Source: Ooceraea biroi
Lineage: Eukaryota; Arthropoda; Insecta; Hymenoptera; Formicidae
NCBI RefSeq assembly: GCF_003672135.1
Contig: NC_039508.1
Span: forward strand, 12,907,945-12,971,944
Reading direction: 5' to 3'
DNA length: 64,000 nucleotides
This document shows positions 11,678 through 26,291 of the stretch, in pieces. Every line of letters begins with the position of its first letter. Positions within the stretch are counted from its first letter, which is position 1. The translations under genes were made by a program, and so were the position numbers. The notes under the pieces are model-generated. The model had not been told where the DNA came from and did not search any database. It saw nothing but the letters and a program-made list of their open reading frames with translations.

Positions 11678-14600
11678 CGACGTAAAGAACGAACAAACTT
11701 AATTAATCAAACAATTTGAGTAATATGACGCACAACTTCCTTGTAATACCATTTCGCAGAAGGCGTACGTGTATATATTACGATATTCATCTTAAGATTA
11801 TTCCCTTCTCCCATAGGCTCGGTGCACAATATACAAAAGAGAGAAACAGAGAGAAACTCCTACGTATGACCGAGTACAGGAGCGAGAAGGCGGGACTCAA
11901 AGAAACTGAAAGCGGGAGAGAGACGCGGACAAGAGAAAGAGACGCGCTTACCGCCGGCGAAGTGGTAAAAGAAAGAAAGTGTGAGAAAGATGGCTAGCAC
12001 GAGCAAAGTGAAACAGAGGAGCGAGAGGATGCGAGAGGAAGAGAGAGCCGAGAAGGCTGGCAAAAGAGCCGAAGGTCTCGCGCTCTCTTGGCGTAACTGC
12101 AGACAGATACTACGCGCGTCACGTCGAGCCGTGCGCGTGTGTATGTGTGTATGCACGTGCGTGCCTCTCTCTCTGTGTGGAAGCGCCGACGTACCCACTG
12201 ATGCTTCGAGAAAGAGAGAAAGAGAGAGAGACCCGTGGAATATCATAAAGCTGCCTTCTCTTGCGCCGCTCGTGACACGGCCGCGTTGTCTCCTAAACTT
12301 TCCGCGGTGCACCGGTGCTCGTATGCAGTGATATTGATATCCACTCCTTCAAAATTCCTTCTAGTAACGACGAGGATACCTCGTTCATCAGAAAAGTGCA
12401 AAGAGATGAAACGGAAATTTAGAATATTGCTGTCGATTTAGAATCTTTCTTCGAAAAAAATTAATGAAGACTTAATTATGTAAATAATCGTTACATATAT
12501 ATAATTTTGTATATCTATAATTCACATATAAAATATTTATAAAATTAAAGATGTAAATAACATAGAAACAGAGGAAAATATGATCAAGAAAGGATTGGCA
12601 AGATCTGGCACAGAATAAAAGATTAGATTTATAGTTCTTTCTTATACGCACTATCATAAAACCATGATGAGCGCATCATTTGATAAAATTCTTAGTAGTT
12701 CTTTCATATTGTCAAACATACGAAAGATTAACGTTCAAGATACTCTATGACGGAAATAAAATTTATAAAATATTCTTTAAAAGTCATCGAGTTCAATTCT
12801 AATAATGCCGATCGAAATTTCGTTACCTGGAAACATTATTTTAGCAAAGGAAATTTTTGTGGCGATCAAGGAAGTCCTTGAATTCGCACTAAACGCAACG
12901 AACGACGACCGCGGCAGCTCCGTTAGAATTCCGCTAGGTCTGAGAAGGATGCGAGAGAGAGTGGAATAGAACGAGAGCAGCAACGAGCGGACCGCCGCTG
13001 CGCGCGGAACCGTCGAGAAGGATCCGACAAGATGAAAAGGAGGAGGACGAGGAAGCGGAGAAGGCGGAGGTGAAGGAGGAGGTGAGTAAAGCGCGGGAGG
13101 CAGGGGAGGTTAGATCTTATTACGTCGCGCACCTCGTGGCTTACGATGCAGCCGAGACACCCGGAGCCGAAGTCATGACCAGAGCGAGAAATAGTCTGGA
13201 AAACACGAAGGTATATCGACCGCGATTGTCTGCTTAGAAAGTGAAAAGGACCACTTTGTGCAAAGTGCACGTTACAAAGAAAGCAGCACGCACACATACA
13301 ACAAATTCTCAAACCGCTTGCAAGTCTTTAAACTAGTGCTTTAGTCGATATATGTCTGAGGAGGAAGGTTGCGCAGAGGATTCACCACTGACCTTCCCTA
13401 CTCATCGCGCTACTGAAATATTGTAAAAACATGTTAGTTTGAACTTCGACAATACAAGAAGATATGTGAAACATAATCTTTCCAGTTCTCTTCTTTCTCT
13501 TCTTACCGCACTTTGAAGAAAGAAATGCGCATCTACAGCGAGTAAGCGATGGTCAACTGAAGTTGCGATCCTGTATTTTACATCGCAAGAATTAGAGCTA
13601 CGAAGAATTGATCTAAGAAATTGTTATAGATATTTTGATGCGACAGGTGTGCAAGTTGTATCAATGCGATTGCTCGTGATGCTTTTCGAGATACGATTGC
13701 TCGAGGATTAAACTTTTGATACCTATTGTTTGCAAGCTTGAAGAATCAAATGTACATTACTTCCAAATAATGATTTGCAAACTTTTAGACCGGTATAAAA
13801 AATTGGTTTCACGCGATACGAACGTATTTTTACAGTGCGTACGTGTACGTAATAGAGCTGTGTGCGTATCAATGAAGAAATTAGCCTCGTAGTTCGAAGT
13901 TCCCGCTCGCATCGCAGGAAACGTTTCCGACTTCAGCAAGCAAGGCCACGTGCAATATGACCAAGCCTCTCGTGTAAACGGCGAAAACAAACCGAGATGC
14001 AACGCGCGATTTCTAACAGCGGAGGGGTAGAGGAGCGGAGGGATGAACGGCGGTGAGGTCGGGAAATGGGAGCCCGAAAGAGAGTCAAGCGAGGTACAGG
14101 CCTCAGGTCGGAATGCGCGAGAAACCGAGAGAGAAGGGTAGAGAAGGAGAGGAAGCGAGAGGGTAACAGCAGACTCGTTGTCAGTAGCACTCCCCGTAGA
14201 ATACGTAGGACCTCGAACTCGTCCGCGGATCGATACGGGTTCCTGGTGGACTCGCACGAAGGGGAAGGGGAGTTCGGGGTGGAAGAAGCAGTGAGGAGGG
14301 AGGGTGAGTTGGGGGGTGAGTACCGAGGAGAACGAGAGAGCGACGGTGGTGTTTGTGGGGTGCGGGGGTGGCCTGGCGCGCGGGGACGCCTCGGGGGTGT
14401 TTCCATGACGACAGGAATTACCAGCAGGGGTGGCCTGGCGCGTATCGAGGGGGGGGGGGGAGGGACCCCTCGTCTTTCTGCCCCGCTCTCTTCCTCATCG
14501 GGTCCGGGTGTCCTCTCTTTCTTACCGTGGCGAACTTCTGATTTTGCAATGCTGACTCCGCCACTGGTCCTCAAAAGGGTTCCTGTTTCTTTCTTTTTTC

Positions 14601-17600
14601 CCCGGTGAGGAAGAGCACCACGGATGGCGCACCCCCTGCCGATCAACCATGAATTGCTCCACTCATCGAGAACTCGTGGAATTCGACCTGCAAGTGCACC
14701 GGCAAGAATTGATGATTTTGGATAATTCGAATACTGGCTCAGCATTGTACTTCGATTATGCCTGCTATTTGGCTGTGTGAATTTGAAAATATGCGAACAT
14801 TTCGATAGATTGCCTCTAAAAATGGCTTGAAGATTTCGGGCGTTTCCTCTTCTCTTATTCTGACATTAATTTTCCAGTTAGCAGTTTTGTTTTAACACTA
14901 GACAACCTCAAGACTGTACTAATATTGTAACTCAATCATAAAATTACTTTAGACTTGAAAACAAATAAACCTTTAAAGTTTTACAAACGTATCAGATTTT
15001 CGCATTGAAGAGAGAATCCTAAAAGCTTCTTCTACGAAAATACAAATTTCTGCTATATTATTGATGATAAATCCGATTAATAACCGAAGATACATCAGCA
15101 GCATAGTGTGCAGGGTTAAGTGAACGATAACGATTAGATGATTCTGTTATCAAAAGCTTCTAAATGTATAAAGATAATGCGTAAACTTTAGTAAGCTCAT
15201 GCACCAATTTCTCCATAAGCGGTAGCATTCACTAAAGTCAGCTAAATTTTGATCTAGTAGAAGATATACATTTTGTCATTGAGACGAAGTGTACACAATG
15301 CGGAAAATATGGTAATTTCAAACTAGAAATCCACTCAACGTGTCTAAAGGAATCCGAACAAAGAGATGACGAGCTGAATGATTCACCGAAATTGTCTTCG
15401 AGATGATTTATGATCAAGACGGCATAATTATTAATCCAAGAAGCGACAAGAATAAAAACCATTAAGTCTTCTGGCGCGTTTTTAATTTTAGTTCATATGA
15501 GAGAGCAGAAAATCGCACTTCATTCAGTCACAATAGCGTTGGAGCTACGCATCGCAAACGGCGTATTATTTACAGTTTCAATTTCTAATAAGGGAAAACA
15601 TCGCTTTGAACTGAGTTGGCTTGAAATCAACAATCTGTACTACGCCATCGAAATTGTAGTTAACGCGATAAAGCCAATTTATTGCATCTAAACGCAACAG
15701 TTAGAACGTAAATAGTTACGCAAATAAACTGCACGCGAAAAAATGCGAAAAAACAAGATCTTACCGGAGCGCTTAAATTTGTTGCACCAGCAAGCGTGTT
15801 TTTATATTTGCATGATTTTTCTTGCCAATATTTCATAGATTGACTTAGTATTTATTCACCGCCTATCCATAACAGATAATTTCAATCATTGATTCCGTTC
15901 ATACGTTGTCTTGTTGTAAAATGACAATGATTCTACGAAAGGCTTATCAAAGTATCACTACATGCTTAATGAAATTGCACTTTTACGCTGGTGGGTGCTA
16001 TCGATCTTGAAACAAAGCATAGCGACACGGCAGATTGCTTGTTATAGCAAGTTAATTCTTACGCCTCGGACCGTAATTTTCGAAGCACAAAGATCGGCAA
16101 ATGACAAAAGTGACCAAATTTTGATGAGTGTTTCCAAAAGTAGAATCGTATCGATGATTTTACATCAAGATATCGATACCGACGCCGAGGTCGTTGGGTC
16201 TCGAGGAATGGAAACTTCCACTCGCTTAAGAGAGGCAGGCGATATGCGCAGCGAAGGAACAATATCGACCACTGGCGCGCAGACGAAAAACCGCTAATTT
16301 ATATCTCGGCTTGCAGACGCGATAGCGATTTCATTCTTTTTGCATATGATTATACACTATTTCGCAGAGCTACCTTTTAAATTTCATTCCGATCGCTGCA
16401 GTAGGAGCCGAGTTATAACAAATTTCTGGAAACCGCCTTTTCGATACGCAGCCGTGATAAATCTCGATGTTTAGCAAAAACTATCGACTTTCTAAGTTCA
16501 GATAAAGCTTGATAATTATTAAAAATATCCCCCGCAGCTTGCCGCTGTACAGATATCGTATTGGATGTTACTTATATTTTGTTTAAACTAAATATTTGCA
16601 AAATTACGAAAATTACAACATACAGATATCGTTTCAGAGTTCTATAACAATGTCATGAGAAAAAGAATTAAGACAATTTCTTAAAATATTATGATTAACA
16701 TTAATTTCTTTAACGCAAGTGCAAAAAGTATCGCCATTCATAAAAAGACTCGGGTTTTCCTACGACTTTTCGGACATTTTTAAGCTTCATGACGCAAAAC
16801 GAGGGTGCCAAAATAGATCGAGAATTATCGTTATTATCGTGAAATTAATCGTCAATGATTAGCTCGAGAAAATTTATCACGCAGTTGAAGTTACGCAAAA
16901 GGTTTTGCAGTGTAGCTTTTGTAGCTTTTGTAGTGATGCTATTTTCTCCGAAAAGGAAACGTTGAAAGAAGAGGAGGAGATGGTGAAGAACGGATATACT
17001 GTTTCAGGCCAGTCTTCTATACAAATGAATTTTTTCGAGGGAAGGTTTGGACGACCTGTTAAGCCCACCAAAATGGTAGTCTCCCGATCAGGCTCCAAAT
17101 CAAGCAAGTCGCCTCCGGCAAACACAAGAGATACTTCAAGATAGACTACATGGAAAGAAGAGTTAGAATACTGAGAACGATTGATTTGAAAAGATTGAGT
17201 AATTTGTTAATTATTCGTTATATCGCTAGTTTGTTAATCAAGTATTTTTACTTTATCAGCGCTTATATCTTGGATTTAAATACGGAATATATCCAAATTT
17301 TACCGTATGAAGATTGCTAATGGTTATTATCGATATATTGTTAATTAAAATTACGAATCACAATTTTCAAGAAAATAGCTTATTATTATAGTTATATTTG
17401 TAAATGTTTTATTTAAAAAATAAGCTTCGAAATGGAATGGGATATCTTAAAAAAGTAGTAGCCATTGCAGCGTTCATTTCAGGAAAGTTATTTTATCTTG
17501 CTACTTTCTTTATCGATTCTCTCCTTTATTAAGCTTCACTCGCGTTATAACTCTACATGGCACGCATCGTAAATGAGCAGTAAGAAAAGAAAAATTATAA

Positions 17601-20600
17601 TAACTCAGTTGAATCCTTCTCGCAATTAAAAATTACGCTTGTAACTGATACTTAGACTAAATTTCCTTCTTCTCATATTCTTCTACTGTTACATTGACGA
17701 GAATAAATGCGATGAAAAATACAATGTAAAGTTAAAGAACTTCCATCCATTTAAAACCCACTATTATAAAATATTTAGCGTAACAAACATAAAAACAATA
17801 TGATAGAAACGCATGGAGATTACTTTTCTGTTACGTGTCAATCTCCGCGAATCGAACGTCGTGACTGAATAAACATAAGCCAAACACTCCATTAAAACAT
17901 CTAACATGACGAGTCTTTCAAGTCCTAGATGTTCAGGAAAATGTCTCGCTTTGAGCGACGTATCCATTCAGTGTGTTTCGAATTGCCAGATAAGGCAGAC
18001 GTATCAATGGCAATGCAATCATCCTCCGCTTTCTGCGCGGATCGGAAAGTTCACGCGTCAAACTTTTTCCGGATTCTCCTTTATCACAGGACTCGCGAGA
18101 GCAGACTACACGGGAGTCATCGTACGGTCGCGTTCGTTGCAGCAAAGCGTACTTAAACTTGCCGCGAGGCGAGTTCGCGCGATAACACGGGTCCGATAAC
18201 GCAACGATGTGGAATCACGACCGCGTTATAAACAGACACAGCACGTGCATGTGTGCGATACGTCGCCGAGACGCGCAATACGTGCCGCATATGCGCCAAT
18301 ACTGTTGCATAAAGAGCGACGCGATGCTTCATCGCGCAGCGTGCGTTCGCCAATGAAACGAGATGACAACCGGAAATAGAATACGTAACCGAAACTGCGT
18401 CTCGGAAGTAATGCGTTCTGAGATTATAGAAAAGAACGGTTCTACCCACACGAAAATTGTCCAATCTTTCCCAATCAGGTATCAACATGGATTCAACCTA
18501 GATTTTCTGAGTACTTGAAACGGAGGAAAAGCTCAAATTTCCCTAAATAGATATATACATAATGATATTGATATTCTCATTTTATATACTTACATAATTT
18601 ATATTTACATAAAATATACGCGTTTTCAAGTTAATAGTTAAGACACTATTAAGACATGTTTCTCAAATTCCTCAATTAAATTCTGATATTGTACTTGAAT
18701 CAAAGACAGTATTTTTAAATTTTGCTCTAAAATAAGAAAGATAAGAATTTTGGTTTTAAAATTAGAAGAAGGGACGTTAGAAATCGAAAAGGTTGGAATT
18801 TGTAAGAAACGGATTTCAACTACCTGTTTATAACCATATTTCTTCGAAAGTAGCGCATTTTTTGAACTCATTCAGGAATGAGGAATTGGGAATGCTATCA
18901 TCACCTATCTTACCTGAATGTGTTAACTTTTTCGGAAGTTGTATTTTAAAGCTTTCGACAGTTTTAAAGTCCTTTCGATTAGTTCCACGTTTTGCGAAAC
19001 ATGTATATGTATCACCAATAGTTCTTTATACGCGTATTATGCTCAGGCTCAACGTAATGATGTATAACAGCACTTTTTGATGTTCGTCCTACCCTCAGGA
19101 GACAAAACACCCTTTGTGAACCGTGAACCGTTCCGAAACTGAAAGACATTCTCATGAATGAGGGCTTGCTATTTTTCGAAGAACATAAGGTCGGCCGAAG
19201 AACGATAAGGTGTGCCGTGAGTTTAAACATAAAGGAAGAAAAAGGAAGACGAGGCAGGGAAGAAAGAGAGCACGCAGAGAATCATGGAGAGTAGTCGTTC
19301 GGTCCCTCAGAGTGCCGATAGGGCCCCAGGGCAGGGACGATAACCGAGCCCACAAATACCAAGTACCATCCGGCCGGAGCCGCATGCTAATGCCCACGTT
19401 ACTGGGCCGCATCGTGCCCAGGGAGATCCGCGGATAGGGAAATATCTCGGATCTGTGCAGAACATGACAGCACGTACATCGGTCCGGCATCCCCGCGTCT
19501 CAACGCAGCATCCGCTGCGTAATTGCAATTGATTCTTGCGATTTACGGTAGCGCGTGTCGTGATCGCGGAGGTCCAACGCTGCGAAGGCCACGCGTTTTT
19601 CCTGAGCATGTCTGTACTTTTAGAGAATCGTAATCATATCCTAGTAGTCGAAGAGTAATCATAGTTTCATGAATCTATAATTGTCCATCGGACTATAAAA
19701 ATATTCATCGCTCTCAATAATTCATGGTCTCCATTCATTCGATTCTCGTAATCTCTGATTCGGGAAATGCAGATGAATCGCCAACCATTTCGCCCATCGG
19801 GTCGACGAACGACTGATTCGTTAATTATCCGCGCAAACGTATTTAATGTATCAAATGTTACATTTCCATTTTCTTCATCCCGTTTTCATTCACGTAATAT
19901 TAATGTAATTGTAATATATTAATCTTCCGTGTACTAGAATAAGAGAAGATAAAAAAATTAAATATCTTCGATATGAGATAAAAATAGGATAAATATAATA
20001 GCGCAGCATTCGAGTTTCATAAGAACATCCGGCTTATCATTTACTATTAGAAAAAAATCACTTGATTTTAGCATTTTTGCGATAATAGACTCAAATAAGA
20101 CATTGCCGTGTTTCAGGTATAGACTCGTTGTATAAACAATCGTGGACATTGCGGCAGGAAAATGAGCAAAAGTATTTAAAGAGCAATAACTTTTGCTCTC
20201 AATGTATCTTTTATTTCATCGCACAGCGATCTATTCAAAGCGATTTGCGATTATTTAGTTTCATCACAAGTGCTTATTATGTTCGTCGTCGCACGTAAAA
20301 GCTGCATAATTTCGTAACGCGTGCGTGATGAAAGTTCCGCGACTGCACAGGACGATTCGACACACACGTTGACCGACGTGAAAGCACGAGTTCGCATAAG
20401 AGCGAGAAGGATCTGACGATAAATCGATAATTCGTTGGAAAAGCATAGGTTGAAGCGGTTGAAGGTATAGCTGTCGGTGAGTTTCGTTTATTTCTCTTCG
20501 AGCAGCTCGTGTAGCTGGTACTGGTACAGTCCGCCGAGCAAGTAATCATGTGTGCTTCGTTATGCCGAAGAGCTGTTCGGCGTGTAAAGAATGCCTTTTC

Positions 20601-22600
20601 AACGAGTTCGTTCCGATATTAAAATTGTCGTTTGTCCGACAATTTTATCAAATATAGAAAACACAAATTAATAAGAGCTTGTATAAGTGCATACAATTGA
20701 AACAGCATTTCAATTGAATGCGTTACATATTGCAGCAAATCCGTTTGTTCTTCTCAACCAGAGATTTGTTTGTCATTTTGTCATGGAAGAAGGTCTAAGA
20801 AGAAGCAAATTTAGATCTAAAAAACCGAATTAGAAAAAAAAGGTGAAAAGAGGCTATGAAATGAAAAATTTATAAAGAATGTAACTAGAATATCTCATTA
20901 TATTTTCTCTTTGAGACGCGTTGTAAGCTAGAATATGCACAGTAATTTACAAGTGCTATACTAATTTTCTCTTAATTGTAAGAGAAAAACTTGTGCGCAA
21001 ATGACGCACACATTTTAACCATTAAAAATAGTTTTTAGATATTATCTCACTTATCTTTTCGCAAATAAGAAGGCGCGCGTGCAGCAAACCGCTAATTATT
21101 ATTAATTCCACGAGCTCCAAATCGTCTATATTGTAGTCCCCGAATCATCATCTATTCGGCATGTATTCTCAAATAAAAACTCGGCAAAAATCCGTCGCTA
21201 ATTTCTCCGCAATACGCATGCGCTCGGTCCTAAAGCGCAAACCTTAAAACGACTTGTACGCGGAAACTGTCGACGCGATCGAGTTCGCACCTAAATAATT
21301 GGGCATGACAAATGGTAAGGAATTGTCCAGTGAAGATTTCATTCCAATATCTCGCGCTGTTCCCGAGATATTAAATAGCCATTTTTGACAAGGGCGACAC
21401 GCGGCGTACGGTACGGCGGCTCTTCGGCATGGAAACGCGCGCGCCATCGACATCGCTCGCAGAAGCATGTCAGGGCCTCTCGCTCCCAAGCACGAGAACG
21501 TATGCCTTTACAGCGTGTTTATGCTGCACGATTTTTAACGATATTGCATACAATATCGGCTTATCATTATTTTCGTTATCCTTTGCTCGTATTCGCATAT
21601 TTTTATAAGTATCCGTGTTTTAGTCGTGTTCTTTTATGCTTTCCGCGTGTAAAATAGAATAAGGCCTGCAAAGGTTGGACGAAAGAAACGGTGCCAGCAG
21701 ATATAATTAAAATGAATCGATCTTTTATCAGACTGCGCTCTGACAACAGCTTTATAATTGTATATAAGCTGTAACCGTAATAATATAGTAGCGTGACAAG
21801 TAGACGATGTTTAATATTAATTATTATCGTGCCCTTTGCACATAGAATGCTGAAACGCACCCCTCGTAGAAGAAACACGATGGCGAATCGTATTCCAATA
21901 ATACGTATTATTTCTGGAAAATCTAAGGGTAATATTAGCTCTAGGGGAAAATCTAGGAATAATATTGGCTCTTTATAATGTTAAAAGATCATTAGATATG
22001 TGAATCATGTTATAGATGAGGAAACAACTTCAAACTGACATCGAACTACTAATCTATCCCGATACATTCGTGTGAAACGCCATTAACGTTATCAAGTTAC
22101 AGTTTCTCTAATTGCTTCCATAACTACAAAAATTCTCTACATGTGATTGTCGGAAAAGTAAACGGAATTCGTAGTATCCAGATAATATTTTATAAGATAG
22201 CGCGCTTATTTAATCTAGTCAATTTGCTAACCAGTTCGTTATATTCCTCTTTTGCTACGTATAGAATATAACATATCTCATTAAATACATATTGTATGTA
22301 TTATATACGTGTTGCCAAACGTTTAAAAATTACATATCATAAGAAGATATATTATTGTTTACACAAGATGAAAATGATCTTGCTGCTATTTAGAATCAAT
22401 TAACAATTTATATTTCAATAAAAACCATATACCATGTATCTACTATAATAATAAACTAACATAACTTCGTATGGCAGACCATAGGTATGTATGACGAATT
22501 CGTCCCAAAATATCTTAACTTTCTCTGCTAATATTCTCTGCCACTGGCCAGTTTGATACTCAACACCAACCTGATTACGCAGTTGGCTATATCTATATAA
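11678..22600. other. Gene-free stretch upstream of Pc
   Basis: I find no supported gene. GA-rich or CpG-rich patches occur near 11,830-12,330, 12,930-13,300, 13,900-14,650, 18,020-18,320, 19,200-19,600 and 21,380-21,500, separated by AT-rich DNA. A minus-strand open frame of about 105 codons at 16,877-17,200 and one near 19,152-19,490 read somewhat like protein but match nothing I know and lack clear splice partners. Untranslated exons or a non-coding RNA cannot be excluded. Confidence 0.45.
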
Positions 22601-22619
22601 AATTTTAGCTGTTGCACAT

Positions 22620-25600
22620 TGCTACAGTTGCAGTATGTGCCAGTAGAAGAGCAGCGCGACAAGCACGAGGTGAAGCAGACGTACAATAAAAACCGCAATT
22701 AATGATAAATACTCTAGTGGAGGCATCGTGGAAGAAAGGAAACACCGGTTCGTCAGGGCGAAAAAAGGAGAAGGGAGCGATTCACGCGTACTCGTGAATA
22801 CGCCATCTACGTGGACCGCACCATGTATATCGCAGGGTTGCGCAATGCAATACCGCGCGCGCGAATGCGGCGACCGAGAATGCTTAACGCGCGCGTCCGC
22901 GTTTTCTCGTTTACGCATCGCTCGCGGGGTTGCGCAGCGTTTCGTGCACGACGATTGATTGCGCTCCGAAGGGAGGCGAGTCTCGCGCCGGAGGGAGACT
23001 CGAGTAGGTGGAGCGGGAGGAAGGGAGGTAGGGAGAAACGGGGGAAGAGAGCGACAGGGACCCCTGAAAGAGGGTACGAACCATCGCGAAGCTAGCGCGT
23101 CTACGACGCTTCTATCGGGAGAAACGAAGATGGCACACGAGAGAGAGGCGACAACGAAGTAGGTAGCGTAGGGGTCACGAGGTATAAGCGCAAAGAGAAT
23201 GAGAAAAGAAAGGTGTACGGAGAGGCGGAAAGAGAGAGCGAGAGGCAAAGAATAGAGCGAGAGCACGGGAGAGGAGAATCGCGCGCGGTAGTGGTTGTAG
23301 AAAGAAGCGGCATCGCCGCACGGCTACTTGGCTCTCCAGGGCCAGGATATTTCAATACCAACGGTGGTCGGCCACCGACGTGGGACCGCACGGGGAGGGG
23401 GAACGCGACGACGACGGCAACGACGGCGCGGCGCGGCGCGATCGCATGTATGCGTGTGCACACCACATGTACGTGTGAATGCGCACGGACGCGTGTACGT
23501 CTACGTACGCGCGCGCCACACGTATGCGTCGGTATATCGTTCCCCCTTCGCCGCCCGCCCGCGCCCCTCGTCTATGTGCCCGCCCTTCGTGGCGGGTACA
23601 CACGGCTTCGCGTCGTGCGGCTCTACACGGCCGTTCGACGAGAGAAGAGAAGCCCCGGTGGCACGATAGCGCGCTCCGCTATTCGGGTTTCCTGCGCGAG
23701 GGGAAGAGTGCGAAGGGAAGGGGCTCTGCCTCTATCTCTTTCCCGCCGTGAAGAGGGGGAGACTCTCTCGCCGAGACGCCGGAGACTTTACACACATAGC
23801 GGTGGGTCCGAGGGTGAGTGGCGAGGAGGGGTAAGCTCGGAGTCCGAGCGCGGCTCGTCGGTAATACCCGCCTTCGCGACGCGTCGAGGGGAACCGACGT
23901 GGGCCGAACCAGGCGCCGATTGGACGTCCCGACGAGTGGGGTTCGGGACATCGGTGGCGCCTTGAGGGCTCCGCCAATCAGCTGCCTCCGTCGTGGGTTT
24001 TTTATCCCGCTATTTGCACCGAGGACGGAGAAGAACGGTCCCCCCCACCACGTACCCGCAGTGTCCCTCTTGCACCCGGGTAACGCGCGCTCTCCATCTC
24101 GCTCGCGCGCTCTCTCCCCGTGTACTCGTCGGCGCAGGAGAGGACACTCTCGTTTCGGGATCCGCCGAGGTAGCACGCGTTTTCACGAGACGGGAAGAAA
24201 GTGTTGGATCGAGCGTTTCGCGTACGTAGCTGCGCGAGCGTACGCGTCGCGTCGATACTCGTTTTTGTTCGTTTCGAAAGGTGGTGTTCACCGCGCACAG
24301 GGTACAGTGCCTACTCCGAACCGTCTGGTGTGCGCTGGTGTGCGCTGGGCACAGTGTGTGACAGAACGTCGCAGGAGGATGCGGCGTTGCCGGATGCCGT
24401 AGGCGCGAATACGCGTACGATCGTACGGTGCGGTGGGACTGCCGAGGAGAGAAGTGGAGGCGCGCGCGCGTTCTTGCCCCGACGGAAAGGGAGAGAGCGA
24501 ACGAGCGGCGTCGATCGATCTCAACTCGCGCGACCGGAGGCGGAAGATCGCGGGTTGTTGGTGCGGCTGCGGCCACTGCGAACAATTCTCGTGGGCATCG
24601 TCGCGATCGTACGCCAGTGACATTTGCTGCGCGGTGCTATCGACGAAACGGGCTTGGCAACGTCGCATCGACTGCCCTCGCACACGAACGTGCGCGTACA
24701 CGTACCTAGAAGGGAACTTGGGGTGGCTGGCTGGTTGGCTGGCTGGCTGGCTGGCTGGCTAGCAGGCAGGCTAGCGGACAAGCAAGCGAGCAGGCAGGCA
24801 GGCAGGCAGGCAGACGGCTTTCTTGTTCCGAGGACGGCGCTCCTGGTCGCGCCGTCTCTCTTTTCTACCTCCATTGCGCTTGCTCTTCCTGTCCCTCGAC
24901 CCCTCGTCCTCGGTCAACTCAATCGCGCTCTCGTTCTCTCCCTTTCTCTCACCCTTCCACTCTCTTAACCTCTATCACTCTTTCTCTCGCGCTCGCACAC
25001 CGCACGTACCGTTGAGAGCCTCTCCCTTCCCCTGCCGCGCTCTTTCTCTGCCTCTACCCCCTCTTCTCCTAACCTCGAGCGGATCGGGCGAGTCCACTAG
25101 GCTCGCGAGGGGAGTTCGGCAGACCTCGGCTCTAGTCGGCCTCGATCCGCAGAGTGCGTTGGACGCCGCGAGTCGATCGCTCCGGTTTCCGAATATTCGT
25201 GACCCGAGGGCTTGGTGCATACGTTGCGGGGCCGACGAGTGCCGTGACGCGTCACCTGCGCATACCCGCGGTCCGCGGCAGTCCGTATTGCGGCCAGTTT
25301 ACGCGCTCAGTTCGGGACGCACTCGACCAGCGTATATCCGTGCGACGGCCATGTTTGGTGTTTACGACGTGAGGGGGAATCACTGACGTCACGCACGAAC
25401 GGGCCGCCCGATCTTGCCCGAACGGAACGGCGACCAGGGACGACGGCGATCACGACCACGACGGCAGCGACAGCAGCACCAGCAACGATTGAAAGCGTGC
25501 CGCGCCACGCCGGTAGCTACTAACACACGCGCAACCAGCGATAGGCGACCACCACCGTCACCTCGCGTCGTCGGTAAAACTGACGAGGCGACCGCGAGCA

Positions 25601-26291
25601 ACCGGTGCATCGACGGTGCGTGCGGAGTAGCCAGTGCACGTACGCGACTCCGCACGCTGCGGACGTGGACTTGAGTTCTTTTTCCAATGGGACGCGGCGC
25701 GTGCACGCCGATTCTGCTCGCCGGTTCCGTCGCAGCTACTGGCCTTTCAAAAAACATCGCGCGCACCGCCATCTCTCACTTTACTTCATCTCTGTCTCCG
25801 ATTCCGTCGTCCCATCTATGACATAGCACTACTTTCGACGCTCCGCGCTTCAGCTTACGCTGTTGCATCACCCGATCGTTCGATTTGTCGATGTCGAATG
25901 CCGTTTTGCCAGTCGGCAGAGGACGACGACGCGCGCTCCGTCACTGACAACGAACGTGCGAGTGAACTGATCGATCGTACGAAACCATAAATAGAATCGC
26001 ACGCGCCACGTGATAATCGCACGTGTTTTACCTCGACATTCCGTGTTCATCGCTCGGCGACCTCTTGGAGTCGATGATCGTCTACGTCTAAATAATACGT
26101 ACGTGTCTCACGGTCGCAGTGGTCGATCGTTGTGAACGTGTTCCCGTGAATCGATCTGCCGGATCAGTGTGTCGATGCATATGGTGTTTCGCGGGATACT
26201 GCGCGTGATTCCCAGCTACAGACTGGCAAGCAGTTTCCGCGCCCGACCGGACCACCAGGATCAGGATTAATAATCACACGCGACAAGAGCC
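22620..26291 (+). promoter_or_regulatory. GC-rich, CpG-dense block upstream of Pc (likely promoter/5' UTR)
   Basis: About 3.7 kb of strongly CpG-rich sequence leads directly to the Pc start codon. It contains GA-rich runs (near 23,220-23,270), CT-rich runs (24,900-25,075) and a GGCT/CAGG microsatellite. GCCAT cores occur at 25,348 and 25,768. The start context is gacaagagccATGG. The long ORFs here run on several frames and both strands and are low-complexity, so I read them as composition artefacts. I infer that the Pc transcription start and 5' UTR lie in the 3' part. The exact start cannot be placed. Confidence 0.5.
24721..24814. repeat. Compound tetranucleotide microsatellite (TGGC)n then (AGGC)n
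   Basis: A run of ggct units (24,725-24,760) passes through a short interrupted segment into a run of caggc units (24,793-24,812). It lies in the GC-rich block upstream of Pc. Confidence 0.85.

Noticed and set aside
13933..14745. Minus-strand ORF of 270 codons
   Set aside because: A plus-strand ORF of 180 codons covers the same low-complexity sequence; the composition (Pro/Ser/Arg) follows the GGA-rich repeats.
16877..17200. Minus-strand open frame reading FAGGDLLDLEPDRETTILVG
   Set aside because: It reads like protein but has no ATG, no clear splice partners and no family I recognise, so I do not list it as a gene.
23213..25990. Many ORFs of 100-250 codons in the GC-rich block
   Set aside because: All are Arg/Ala/Pro-rich products of high GC with few stops in any frame; none has a recognisable motif or splice chain.
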